Below, piece after piece: positions 1-8,253 of a stretch of DNA of 24,869 nt; positions within the stretch are counted from its first letter, which is position 1, and every line of letters starts with the position of its first letter. The stretch is from CAVRJC01 sp964505725. Its GTDB lineage: Bacteria; Actinomycetota; Acidimicrobiia; IMCC26256; DASPTH01. The DNA is taken from positions 1-24,869 of the forward strand of contig CAZDJK010000069.1 in the NCBI GenBank assembly GCA_964505725.1, given 5' to 3'. The translations under genes were made by a program, and so were the position numbers. The notes under the pieces were generated by a model. The model was not told where the DNA came from, did no database searches, and saw nothing but the letters and a program-made list of their open reading frames with translations.

Positions 1-85
1 GCCCGCGGTCGCCTATCGATGGTCGGGGAGCGCGGAGGTCAGTTCCTGACCTCGCCCACTTCGAAGAGAAGATCCCAGAGTGCCG

Positions 86-186
86 GCTCAAGGTTCGAAA
101 GACGGTGCACTAGTTCCGCACGCCCGTTGCCACAATCACAACGTTGTGGTCAAGGGCCGAGTCGCGTGTCCGATCGGTCACCGAGC
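86..186. repeat. Intergenic repeat, copy A
   Basis: This is the diverged first copy of an element also found at 3405-3512. Shared blocks are the TTCGAAAGACG core (94-104), a 22-bp block at 124-145 that matches 3447-3468 with one mismatch, and a 26-bp block at 161-186 identical to 3487-3512. The spacing between blocks differs by a few bases. The rest of 1-249 shows no coding region I can support. On the minus strand the element would lie upstream of whatever gene sits beyond the left edge. Confidence 0.8.
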
Positions 187-249
187 TCTGGTTGGCGTCT
201 GTGTTTGCGTCGACGACGGCGGGGAAGAGCCCTTGCAAGCGGAAGGTTG

Positions 250-2823
250 TCATTCCCGCGCCACTATCGAGAGGGCGTCGAGCGCGGCGCCGGCGGCAGA
301 CTCAAGGGTGTGCTGCCGTCCCGCGGTCAGCGCGGCCTCGTGCACGGCAGGAGAGAGGGGCGCGATGCGATCCTCGAGGTCGCTGTCGCGCGAACGGATC
401 TCGCCTGGCTTGTGGCCTTGGCCGCTGCGGTGCCGCAGCTCCTCGGCGGCCCCCAGCAGTTCGGTCGCGGTCTCGGGCTGGCCGGCCTGACCGACGATCA
501 CCGCCGCCGCCTCCAGGGCGTGCGCGCAGCATCCGAGGTTGCCGTAACTGCGGTAGATCTCGACGGCTTCGGCCACGAATGCGGCCGCGTCAGCGAGCTC
601 ATCCCGGTCGTAGGCGATGATCCCGCGAGTCTCCACGGTGTGGGCGATCCCGATCGGCGCGCCGCTCGCTCGGAGGAGCTGATCGGCTTCTGCGGCCAGT
701 CGCTGGGCCTCGTCGAGATCCGTCGTAAGCAGCGAGGCGTCGCGCAGCGCATAGCCGAGCCCCATCGCGTCACCGCCACTGCGGAAACCGTCGACTGCCT
801 GCCGGACGAGAGCGTCCGCCCTGGTCAAGTCGCCGACGCCCCAAGCAGGAGTGACGCCGAAGTACGTGGCCCATGCCGCGTTCCGTGCCGATCCTGCGAG
901 CAAGAAATGCTCGCGAGATACCGCGTGGGATTCGGATGATGCCGCCCAATCGCCCTGCTCCATCGCGATGTTCCCGAGTGCGGAGTAGGCGTGGCCCGCG
1001 AACCACGGTTCGACTCCGGATCCGAGTCGCTCGAGCAGTGAGGCGATGATCTGTCGTCGCTCGCCGATGAGGCCGACCGGTACGGCCGAGGCGATCCTCA
1101 ATGCGGCGAGCTGGTCGCCTCTGGTGTCCGCCCAGATCATCGCCGCCCGCAAGGTGGCGGCGTCGGCGATGACGGACTGCAGCACCGCGTCTTGGGCTGG
1201 TCGGCGGAGCGTCGCCTCCACGTGATCGACGCGCGTCATGGCCCACTCGAGCAGCCGGTCGCGCCACCGGTCGGTCTCGCCGAGCTCGTCGAGTCGGGCG
1301 AGCGCATACTCGCGGAGCGTCTCGAGCAGCCGGTACCGGTATGTGTCGTCGGTGATCACCGTGGTGACGAGCGACTTCTCGACGAGGCGCGTGAGCAGAT
1401 CGAGGATGTCGACCGCTTCGATGACGGCGTCGGACACGACCAGTTCTGCGGCGTCGAGGCTGAAGTCGGCGGGGAACACCGCCAGCCGCACGAACACGTC
1501 CCGCTCGGCATCGGTGAGAAGGTCGTAACTCCACGCCACCACCGCTTCGAGCGTGCGCTCGCCTGTTCGCAAGAGCCGGAACCGGTCGTCGAGGCGTGCT
1601 GCGATCTGTTCGAGTGAGAGCGCTCGCAGGCGAGCAGCGGCGAGTTCGATGGCTAGGGGAAGACCATCAAGGCGGCGGCAGATCTGGGCAATGGTGGCGA
1701 CGTCAGCCACGTCGGCGTCGAAGCTTGGAGCAGCCGCGGACGCCCGCACCATGAAGAGCTCAACCGCATCAGACTCACCCGCACGCGCCAGATCGTCCCC
1801 GACGTTGAGTGACGGTGTGCGCACTGCCCGCTCGCCGCGCACCCCGAGAAACTCGCGGCTCGTAGCCAGAATGCGCACGCCGGCGCAGCGCGCCAGGTAA
1901 CGCTCGGCGAACGACGCAACCGCCCCCACGATCGGCTCACAATTGTCGAGCACCAACAACAACTCACGGTCTCGCAGCCAGTCTTCGAGTGTGTCGGCCA
2001 CCGGCTCAGCCGTCGATTCCGGCACCCCCAACGCCGCCGCCACCAACGGGACCACCCGTTCGCCGTCCCCCGCCACCGCGAGACTCACGAACCACACACC
2101 GTCTCGGAACAAAGCCAACGCGGCGGCGGCCGCTTCCAACGCGAGTCGTGTCTTGCCGCTACCTCCCGGTCCCGTCAGAGTGACGAGCCGGCTCTCCCCG
2201 AGCGCGTCTAGCACCTCGCCGAGCTCGGCTCGACGCCCGACGAACGAATCGACCGGCGCGGGCAGGTTGTTCGCCGCCTTGAGCGTGCGCAAGGGGGGGA
2301 AGTCGCGCGGGAGCGATGGGTGCGTGAGCTGCCAGATACCGACCTCCCCGACGTCCTTCAGATGGTGACTGCCGAGATCGACTGCCGCGACGTCGGGCCC
2401 GAGTCGGTGCGTCACCTCACTGACGAGCACTTGACCGCCGTGACCGACCGCCATCAACCGGGCTGCCCTATTCAACTCGGAGCCGTAGTAATCGCCATCA
2501 CGCATACGCGCTTCGCCCGTATGCACACCCATCCGCACCTTCACCACCACGCCCTGCACCGCCGGCTCCCCCGCCAGCGTCTGCTGCGCCGCCAACGCCG
2601 CTTCCAACGCGTCACGAGCAGTCCCAAACGCGGCGTGGAACCCGTCGCCCGTCGTTTTCACCACATACCCGGCGTGCGACTCGATCGCCCCGCGCAAGAT
2701 CTCGTCATGCCGGGCCAACACGTCATGCATCACATCGGGATGGTCCTCCCACAGACGTGTGGAACCCTCGACATCGGTGAATAAGAAGGTGACCGTCCCC
2801 GCGGGCAGCGCACGATCGGCCAC
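250..2823 (-). CDS. Class III adenylate/guanylate cyclase domain fused to NB-ARC-like ATPase and TPR-like region
   Basis: This is a large cytoplasmic signalling protein of about 857 aa. Residues 10-165 form a class III nucleotide cyclase domain: metal Asp17 in FTDVEGST, Asp60 in TTGDGF, adenine-type Lys56 and Asp111, and transition-state Asn118 and Arg122 in NRAAR. All key residues are present, so it could make cAMP. After the linker motif SFVGRRAEL (193-201) comes an AfsR/LuxR-type ATPase with Walker A GPGGSGKT (218-225), Walker B-like LLLVLDNCE (288-296) and GLPLA (387-391). The C-terminal third is helical, Ala-rich and TPR-like. No C-terminal LuxR helix-turn-helix is visible, unlike many relatives. 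The GTG at 2823 was chosen because the open frame upstream runs antiphase through the VOC gene and lacks domain similarity. It lies 17 bp behind the VOC gene, so the two are probably co-transcribed. The effector target is unknown. Confidence 0.88.
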   Translation of the reverse strand: MADRALPAGTVTFLFTDVEGSTRLWEDHPDVMHDVLARHDEILRGAIESHAGYVVKTTGDGFHAAFGTARDALEAALAAQQTLAGEPAVQGVVVKVRMGVHTGEARMRDGDYYGSELNRAARLMAVGHGGQVLVSEVTHRLGPDVAAVDLGSHHLKDVGEVGIWQLTHPSLPRDFPPLRTLKAANNLPAPVDSFVGRRAELGEVLDALGESRLVTLTGPGGSGKTRLALEAAAAALALFRDGVWFVSLAVAGDGERVVPLVAAALGVPESTAEPVADTLEDWLRDRELLLVLDNCEPIVGAVASFAERYLARCAGVRILATSREFLGVRGERAVRTPSLNVGDDLARAGESDAVELFMVRASAAAPSFDADVADVATIAQICRRLDGLPLAIELAAARLRALSLEQIAARLDDRFRLLRTGERTLEAVVAWSYDLLTDAERDVFVRLAVFPADFSLDAAELVVSDAVIEAVDILDLLTRLVEKSLVTTVITDDTYRYRLLETLREYALARLDELGETDRWRDRLLEWAMTRVDHVEATLRRPAQDAVLQSVIADAATLRAAMIWADTRGDQLAALRIASAVPVGLIGERRQIIASLLERLGSGVEPWFAGHAYSALGNIAMEQGDWAASSESHAVSREHFLLAGSARNAAWATYFGVTPAWGVGDLTRADALVRQAVDGFRSGGDAMGLGYALRDASLLTTDLDEAQRLAAEADQLLRASGAPIGIAHTVETRGIIAYDRDELADAAAFVAEAVEIYRSYGNLGCCAHALEAAAVIVGQAGQPETATELLGAAEELRHRSGQGHKPGEIRSRDSDLEDRIAPLSPAVHEAALTAGRQHTLESAAGAALDALSIVARE

Positions 2824-2840
2824 GGTGAAGAGCGAACCGT

Positions 2841-3236
2841 TCAGACGGACGGCAGCCAGAACTCGAGCTGGATGTTGTCCGGATCTCGAAACACAATCAC
2901 CGACCCGATCGGCGTCTCCGCGATCGGCGAATACCCGATTCCTCGCGCCGAAAGGTCGCGCTCCCACTCCTCGAGCGCCGCGCGATCCTCCACACAGAAC
3001 GCGAAATGGTCCATGCCAGTCCGGAACTCGTCGAAGCCGCCACCCTCGCGGCCGTGATACTGAAGCAAGCCGAGAACCCATCCCGACTCCGGATCGGCGA
3101 GCACCCGGTACTTGACCGTCTCGTCATCACCGGCCATCAGCACTGACATTCCCAACAGCCCGCCGTACCACTCGGCACTGCGATCAGCATCCGTCACCGT
3201 CAAGGAAAGGTGATGACCACCGGTGATCGAAGGCAT
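2841..3236 (-). CDS. VOC (glyoxalase/bleomycin-resistance fold) family protein
   Basis: This 131-aa protein has the VOC pattern: an N-terminal HHLSLTVTDADRSAEWY strand-helix, a central MDHFAFCVED repeat half, and a C-terminal FRDPDNIQLEFW strand. Candidate metal ligands are His8 or His9, the His of MDHFAF and the Glu of QLEFW. VOC proteins include lyases, dioxygenases and antibiotic-binding proteins, and the substrate cannot be read from the sequence. The ATG at 3234-3236 was chosen because AAGGA lies 7-8 nt upstream on the minus strand and family similarity begins there; a longer open frame reaches 3479 but runs through repeat B. It sits immediately upstream of the cyclase-ATPase gene and is probably the first gene of that two-gene unit. 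Confidence 0.88.
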   Translation of the reverse strand: MPSITGGHHLSLTVTDADRSAEWYGGLLGMSVLMAGDDETVKYRVLADPESGWVLGLLQYHGREGGGFDEFRTGMDHFAFCVEDRAALEEWERDLSARGIGYSPIAETPIGSVIVFRDPDNIQLEFWLPSV

Positions 3237-3404
3237 TTCACCGTCCTTACGAAGCAACCGAAGGCTGAACGGTAGCTCCACCAACGCCAGACCGGAAATG
3301 CTGCCAACCCGTGGGAGCGTCGGGCCGGCTCCCTGCGGAACCCCGAAGCGCATTCTTGCCCAGATGATCACGGCGGAAATGGCAGCTCGTTCAGGACGGC
3401 ACGC

Positions 3405-3512
3405 AACTCGGATGGCGAGTTCGAAAGACGTCCCACAAGTTCCGCCCGTTGCCAGAATCACAACGTTTGCGCTGGACAAGCGCTACGTCGCGTGTCCGAT
3501 CGGTCACCGAGC
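3405..3512. repeat. Intergenic repeat, copy B
   Basis: This is the best-preserved copy. It shares the run from ACTCGGATGG through the TTCGAAAGACGTCCCACAAG core with copy C (5600-5641), and the 3447-3468 and 3487-3512 blocks with copy A. It begins about 170 nt upstream of the VOC start and overlaps the last codons and TGA stop (3504-3506) of the TPR-cyclase gene. The core contains the palindromes TTCGAA and GACGTC. Its function is unknown: a mobile or duplicated unit, or a shared 5' regulatory element, are both possible. Confidence 0.85.
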
Positions 3513-5519
3513 CGCGTCGTCGGGAGCGAGCGCGTACGGGCCGTTCGGTGCGGCGCGCCATTGGACCTCTTGGACTCGGAGCCGATCGCTGAGGCCCTTG
3601 AACGAGACCTCGCGTGCTGGCGCGCCGGTGGGTGCCCCAGCCGCGGTGGCCGTCGATGCGCTGGCGAAGATGCTCCCGGCGTCGGCATACGCCCCGATGC
3701 GCGCGGCTTCGTGGACGCCAAGGCCGGCGAAGTCGTTCCCGCTCATGAGCGCGTCGGCCTCGTGGACGCCGATCCGAATCTCCGGCACAAGGTCGGCGAC
3801 GTCGCGCTTCTCGGCGAGACGCCGTTGGATCGCGATGGCACAGTCGACGGCGTCGGCAGGATTCGCAAAGACCGCGAAGAACCCATCGCCCCCGCCACGC
3901 TGTCTCACCTCCATCCCCTCATGCTTGGCGAGGAGTTCGCGGATGGTCAGATCGTGATCATGGATGATCCTCGACCATGCTTCATCGCCTCGCTCCGCAA
4001 CGAGTCGCGTGGAGTCGACGATGTCGGTGAACATGAAGGTGCGCCGAACGGGCCGTCCGATCGTCGTGGTGCCGAGCCGGTGGCGAAGGCGCTGGGCGGC
4101 GTCGAGGTCAAGAGTGGCGCCGAGGTTCTCGAACGCGGTGATCGCGGCGTCGACCTCGACGATCGCGACGTGTCGATCATCGACCCGGGCAGCTGCCTCG
4201 GCGACGAGGCATTGCGATTGCGCGGTCTCGTAGGGCGCGCCAGCGTCGCGCCAAAGGTTGACGGCCGCGCGTGCTGCAGCAAACGCTTCCGTGTCGGCAC
4301 CGTCCGCAAGCGCGACCTGTGCCAGGCTCGTCGCCGCGCGCGCCTGCAAGACGACGGTCTCGAACACCGTGGCGATCTCTGACAGGCGTGCTGCCGCGAG
4401 GCGTGCGCCCGCTAAGTCACCGGAAGCGAGCTGGGTCTCGACGACCGCCGGTAACAGCTGCGCGAGGAGGAGCGGGTCGCCGTCGCCCGCGTTGTCGACC
4501 GCGACGCGCAGCAACGCGGCGGCGAGCGCGGCATCTCCCTGCGCGAGGCGCAGCATGGCAAGGCCAGGCTGTGGGTCTTTGCCATAGCCGGCCGCCCGCT
4601 CGAACGCAGCCCCAGCGGCGACGAGGTCGCCGCGCCGTAGCTCGATCTCGCCGATCTCGTACCACGCCTCACCGACGTGCCCCGGATCCAGGCGTTCCAG
4701 CAACTCCATCGAGTGGCGTAGTTCGGACTCTGCGGCCACCCAGTCGCCACGCAGCCGTGTGATCTCCGCGCGGTGCATCTGGCAATCGCCGGGGAAGTCG
4801 CCCATCCCCGGCCGGCTCGAGCAGGCGACCGCCTGTTCGGTCCATTCGCCGGCGCGGCGGATGTCGCCGAGCGCTTGGCACAGGTCGATCGTGACGCAAT
4901 AGGTCTTCGCGGTGGCGAACGGACCGAGCAGCCCGGACACGGCGTCGATCATCGACTCGTCGACCAAACGAAGGCCGTCGCTGACGCGGCCGAGGCGCAC
5001 CAATGCCGTGCCCTTACCTGCCAACGCCCCCGCGACCAGGTCCGCGTCTCGGGTAAGCCGACCGATCCGTAGCGCTTCGTCGTAGAGCTCGACTGCGGCG
5101 GTCGCGTCGTGCGCCATGTCGAGGGCCGCTACCGCCCGCATCTCGATGAGCCGTCCCAGCTCCGAGCAGGGTTCGCACCCTTCGAGCAGCCGCTCGGCGC
5201 GGGCGAACCAACCCAATGCCACCGCGACTCGGTTGCGCGTGCCATGGTCGAAGACCAGATCGATGGCCAAGCCCGCGGCGCGGCGTTCTTGGTCTTTGGT
5301 GATGCAGGCAGCGAACGCGCGCTGGCGGAACTCGATGCTGGCGTCCGCCTCGCCGACCCAAAAGGCTGCCATTGCGGCATGCTCGAGGTCATCGAGATCG
5401 AGCGACGCCTCCGAGTCGGCGAGCCGGTACGCCTCGAAGGCGGTGACCCAATCGCACCGCTGGAACGCCGCACGAGCATCGGCGAGGACGTCATCGCCGC
5501 TCGGAGCAGACTGATCCAT
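3504..5519 (-). CDS. TPR-like protein with C-terminal class III cyclase-like domain
   Basis: This 671-aa protein has a long Ala/Leu-rich helical N-terminus resembling TPR repeats (about 10-480) and a class III cyclase-type domain at about 493-640. Metal Asp499 (FTDIVDST) and Asp545 (GDGFFAVF) are present, and Arg607 of the HEAARI motif is kept. Three features argue for altered or lost catalysis: the transition-state Asn is His603, the substrate Lys is Arg539, and two extra residues separate it from the GDG loop. The fold is therefore clear but activity is doubtful, and it may be a nucleotide-binding or dimerisation domain. The ATG at 5517-5519 has GAGGATGAGG just upstream. Domain order is the reverse of the neighbouring cyclase-ATPase at 250-2823. 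It lies between the esterase and VOC genes in the same orientation, and its stop codon lies inside repeat B. Confidence 0.85.
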   Translation of the reverse strand: MDQSAPSGDDVLADARAAFQRCDWVTAFEAYRLADSEASLDLDDLEHAAMAAFWVGEADASIEFRQRAFAACITKDQERRAAGLAIDLVFDHGTRNRVAVALGWFARAERLLEGCEPCSELGRLIEMRAVAALDMAHDATAAVELYDEALRIGRLTRDADLVAGALAGKGTALVRLGRVSDGLRLVDESMIDAVSGLLGPFATAKTYCVTIDLCQALGDIRRAGEWTEQAVACSSRPGMGDFPGDCQMHRAEITRLRGDWVAAESELRHSMELLERLDPGHVGEAWYEIGEIELRRGDLVAAGAAFERAAGYGKDPQPGLAMLRLAQGDAALAAALLRVAVDNAGDGDPLLLAQLLPAVVETQLASGDLAGARLAAARLSEIATVFETVVLQARAATSLAQVALADGADTEAFAAARAAVNLWRDAGAPYETAQSQCLVAEAAARVDDRHVAIVEVDAAITAFENLGATLDLDAAQRLRHRLGTTTIGRPVRRTFMFTDIVDSTRLVAERGDEAWSRIIHDHDLTIRELLAKHEGMEVRQRGGGDGFFAVFANPADAVDCAIAIQRRLAEKRDVADLVPEIRIGVHEADALMSGNDFAGLGVHEAARIGAYADAGSIFASASTATAAGAPTGAPAREVSFKGLSDRLRVQEVQWRAAPNGPYALAPDDAAR

Positions 5520-5599
5520 ACCTCATCCTCATTCTCAGACCGCGAACAAGCAAGGACACACGCGAGTCAAGACAGAAGCAACCCTCGCTCATCGCGAGC

Positions 5600-5641
5600 G
5601 ACTCGGATGGCGGGTTCGAAAGACGTCCCACAAGCTCCGCC
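5600..5641. repeat. Intergenic repeat, copy C
   Basis: This is a 42-bp copy of the repeat core, differing from copy B at only a few positions (for example GCGGG for GCGAG and AGCTCC for AGTTCC). Homology to B stops abruptly at the esterase stop codon (5643-5645), so the left-hand half found in A and B is missing. On the minus strand it sits about 80-120 nt upstream of the TPR-cyclase start. Confidence 0.82.
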
Positions 5642-5642
5642 G

Positions 5643-7139
5643 CTACATGGGCGCCGAGATGTCGTCCCACGCCCGCCGTTCCGCTGCGTTCGGGTCGTCG
5701 ACGACATGGCACTCGTCGTCGAAGATCATCGTCGATCGGCGGAGGGCGTCATAGCGCGGCCAGGTGGGGAGCCCTGGGTGGTTGGGGTCGCCGCCGCGAG
5801 CGAAGGCGAGCCACGCTTCGCTGGTGCGGTCGGCGAGCTCTTGCGCATCCGGGGTGTGTTCGACGATGCCCAACCCCCCAGCTGCGAGGTTGTCGAACAC
5901 GAAGCCGATGTCGATGCCATGCGCGGCGCCGAGCCGCCCTCCGAACGCGGTGCTCTCGTAGTCGAATCGATACATGTAGACGGGAGCGGGGCCGGTGGCC
6001 GCCCGCCGCTCCGCGATCCTGATCGACCCGACACGGAACCGGTCGCTCGCCATTGCGATGTACAAGTCGAACGGTGAAGCGTCGGGGCGCTCATTGCGGT
6101 AGACGGCGAGGGCTTCCTCCCATGCGTCGCCGAATCGCTCCCTCGCGGCCCGTCCCAGCGCTCGCTCGGAGAACCGCTCGGGATCGAGTCCGATCGAGAA
6201 CAGCGTCATCTCGTCGCGACATGAGCCGATGAGCAAGGGCACGTCGAGGGTGGACGGCGCTGGCTCCGGATCGAAGAAGTGGTGAGGCATCGTGCGACCG
6301 TCGAGCACCGGCCCGAGCGGCGCGCCCTCACCGAGGGCGTTGCCGAGAATCTCGTCCTGCGCGGCGATGATCTCGTCGACCGGAGCTCGGACCAGCTCCT
6401 CGACCGACGCGGCACCGACCTTGGTCATCATCTCCTTGGCTACGGCCGTCGCCGCTCCCGGCTCCACCGCGCGGAGCAGTGGACCGCTCTGGACGACGGC
6501 GCGGTGGAAGAGGCCCGACGCCGATGGCATCCCGAGCAGCGTGCAGATCTTCCAACCGCCGCCGGACTCGCCGAAGATCGTCACATTGCCCGGGTCGCCG
6601 CCAAAGACGGCGACGTTGTCGCGGACCCATTCCAGCGCGGCGCGCATGTCGAGCGCGCCGACGTTGCCCGAGTCGGCGTACTCGCCGCCGCCGAGCTCGG
6701 CGAGGTAGAGGAAGCCGAGGTACCCGAGGCGATGGTTGACCGTCACGACGACAACGTCGCCGCGGACAGCCAACCGGGAACCGTCGTACATAGGACCCGC
6801 GCCCGAGCCCACGGTCCAGGCGCCGCCGTGGAACCACACCATCACCGGACGCGCCGCCTCGTCGGCCGCAGGGCTGAACACGTTGAGGACGAGGCAGTCC
6901 TCGCTCTGCGGCTCGGGCTCCCCGCCCGCGACACCGGCCAGCGCCATGCTCGGCTGAGGGCACGCTGGCCCGAAGGCGGTCGCGTCCCTCGCCTCGGTCC
7001 AGGGCTCCGGAGGGGCCGGCGGCCGGAACCGTCCGTGACCTGCTGTCGTCGCGCCGTACGGGATACCGCGGAAGCTGGTCACACCCCCAGCCTCGGAGCC
7101 GGCGACGGGCCCGAAGGTCGTCATCACGGGGTTCGACAT
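5643..7139 (-). CDS. Type B carboxylesterase / para-nitrobenzyl esterase family
   Basis: This 498-aa alpha/beta hydrolase has the full length of the carboxylesterase (COesterase) family. Recognisable landmarks in order are FRGIPYG near the N-terminus, SEDCLVLNV, the oxyanion-hole HGGAW, the nucleophile elbow GESGGG containing the catalytic Ser, and the catalytic His region GAAHGIDIGFVF. The elbow reads GESGGG instead of the commoner GESAGG. No signal peptide is visible, so it is probably cytoplasmic. It would hydrolyse ester bonds of small or hydrophobic substrates, of unknown identity. The ATG at 7137-7139 is preceded by a strong GAGGAGG 4-5 nt upstream. It could be the first gene of the minus-strand block, but repeat C and about 120 bp separate it from the next gene. 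Confidence 0.92.
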   Translation of the reverse strand: MSNPVMTTFGPVAGSEAGGVTSFRGIPYGATTAGHGRFRPPAPPEPWTEARDATAFGPACPQPSMALAGVAGGEPEPQSEDCLVLNVFSPAADEAARPVMVWFHGGAWTVGSGAGPMYDGSRLAVRGDVVVVTVNHRLGYLGFLYLAELGGGEYADSGNVGALDMRAALEWVRDNVAVFGGDPGNVTIFGESGGGWKICTLLGMPSASGLFHRAVVQSGPLLRAVEPGAATAVAKEMMTKVGAASVEELVRAPVDEIIAAQDEILGNALGEGAPLGPVLDGRTMPHHFFDPEPAPSTLDVPLLIGSCRDEMTLFSIGLDPERFSERALGRAARERFGDAWEEALAVYRNERPDASPFDLYIAMASDRFRVGSIRIAERRAATGPAPVYMYRFDYESTAFGGRLGAAHGIDIGFVFDNLAAGGLGIVEHTPDAQELADRTSEAWLAFARGGDPNHPGLPTWPRYDALRRSTMIFDDECHVVDDPNAAERRAWDDISAPM

Positions 7140-7283
7140 GGCCCCTCCTCGCAGGGAATCGACCGATCGGCGCTGAGGCTAACTTCTCGGTCGACAGCCG
7201 GGCGGTGGCGATGATCGAGCACGTCATCGAGGAGCGCTCTCCGGTGCCTATGCCGCACTATCCGAACGAAGGAGACGACGCAG

Positions 7284-7641
7284 ATGACAGCAGCCTTGCG
7301 CGGCAAGGCGGCGATCGTCGGTGTGGCCGATGCGGTCTCGCCGACGGGCGAGTTGGACATGCGGGGCCGCGAGCTCGAGGCCACGATGATCTCGGAAGCA
7401 CTCGCCGAGAGCGGACTGACGATCGATGCTGTCGACGGGGTCTGCTGGGCTGGGATCGCTGGGTTCGGGTCGATGGCGCTGGCCGAATTCTCGGGGTGCA
7501 TCCGGTGTTCACGGACACGACGCTGACGGGTGGTTCGAGTCTCGAGGTGCATGCCGAGCACGCGGCGGCCGCGATCGCGGCGGGTCTGTGCGAGGTGGTC
7601 GTGAGCGTGTACGCGTCGACGCCGGCGGAGACACCCCGGGG
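7284..7641 (+). pseudogene. Thiolase-like gene fragment (5' part, frameshifted and truncated)
   Basis: The start is good: AAGGAG at 7269-7274, then ATG 9 nt later. The protein begins LRGKAAIVGVADAVSPTGEL, typical of the thiolase/lipid-transfer (SCP-x-like) family used in CoA-ester catabolism. The first frame carries similarity to about 7490 (MALAEFSG) and then runs out of it. It resumes in the -1 frame from about 7493 as HPVFTDTTLTGG followed by EHAAAAIAAGLCEVVVSVYA. Similarity ends near 7640, directly against the SnoaL-like gene's terminator, so roughly the last two thirds of a normal gene of about 380 codons is absent. One base lost near 7491-7496 explains the frame change. That could be a sequencing indel, but the truncation could not. 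Confidence 0.82.
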
Positions 7642-7661
7642 CGCTTTGTTCAGGGCGCCCC
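7638..7661 (-). terminator. Hairpin downstream of the SnoaL-like gene
   Basis: A perfect 7-bp stem GGGGCGC (7638-7644) / GCGCCCC (7655-7661) has a 10-nt loop and lies 6 nt after the stop codon of the minus-strand SnoaL-like gene. No T-tract follows, which is common for actinobacterial hairpin terminators. It also marks the end of the thiolase remnant. Confidence 0.55.
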
Positions 7662-7667
7662 TCAGCG

Positions 7668-8060
7668 TTACTGCGGAACCTCGGGGAACGCGTACGGCCC
7701 TGCGTCGACAAAGCGCCAAGTGTCGCCGTCATGGCGGAGCAATGCCGCGAGATGCACGGCGAGCACCACCTGACCGTCGGCACCGGTGATCGTCTGGTCA
7801 CAATCGGCGAACGCATGATCGTCTCCGGCCGGACGCACCGACTGGACCGTCGTGGTTGTCGAGGTGCCGGACAGCATGCCCTTGAAATACTCCGAGTACA
7901 TGGCACCGACGGCCCCGGGTCCGTCCACACGCTCGCCGAACGGGCTGATCAACGACGCATCCTCGGTGAACAGGTCGGCGAACGCTTCACCGTCGTTCGT
8001 CTTCCAGACCTGACCCGCCTGATCAAGAAACGCTTGAATCGATGCTCGATCCGCCGCCAT
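7668..8060 (-). CDS. SnoaL-like / NTF2-fold protein
   Basis: This 130-aa protein follows the SnoaL/NTF2-like cone-fold plan: an N-terminal helix pair (RASIQAFLDQAGQVWKTNDG), then FADLFTEDASLISPFGERVDG, strands around VQSVRPAGDDHAFADCDQTI, and a final strand pair DTWRFVDAGPYAF. These small proteins are cyclases, isomerases or ligand-binding domains, and also occur with no known activity; the substrate is not readable. The ATG at 8058-8060 is preferred over the in-frame GTG at 8069 because GAGGTGG sits 5-8 nt before the ATG. It is divergent from the APH-like gene and runs tail-to-tail with the broken thiolase. Confidence 0.85.
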   Translation of the reverse strand: MAADRASIQAFLDQAGQVWKTNDGEAFADLFTEDASLISPFGERVDGPGAVGAMYSEYFKGMLSGTSTTTTVQSVRPAGDDHAFADCDQTITGADGQVVLAVHLAALLRHDGDTWRFVDAGPYAFPEVPQ

Positions 8061-8253
8061 CGTGTCCACCTCGTGCGATCACTTCCAGCTCGTGACCGGG
8101 CTCCCGACGACCTGTTCGCTGCCGCAATGGCCTCGGATCACTCTCGGTTGCCGTACCTCCCGGCGACCTTGAAGTTCGTGGCTGATCGCCGTGGGCGGAA
8201 TTGCGTCGACGCGCCTCGTCGCTTCGGATGAGACTCGACGGGTGTCACCTCGG

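Noticed and set aside
2824..3081. N-terminal extension of the cyclase-ATPase protein
   Set aside because: The 86 extra residues are read in another phase of the VOC gene and have no domain similarity; family sequence starts at the GTG at 2823.
3405..3446. The repeat core as an ECF-type promoter (minus-strand GGAAC followed by CGTC)
   Set aside because: The two elements are only 8 bp apart, whereas ECF promoters need about 15-18. A GGCAAC-17-CGTC reading fits copy B only; copies A and C do not keep it.
7205..7789. A continuous plus-strand frame covering the region before and across the thiolase remnant
   Set aside because: Only the 7493-7640 part has thiolase character. The true N-terminus is in a different frame with a good Shine-Dalgarno at 7284, so the long frame is a coincidence.
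8061..8253. A possible small gene between the divergent SnoaL-like and APH-like genes
   Set aside because: No start with a ribosome-binding site or -10 box and no family-like translation in any frame.
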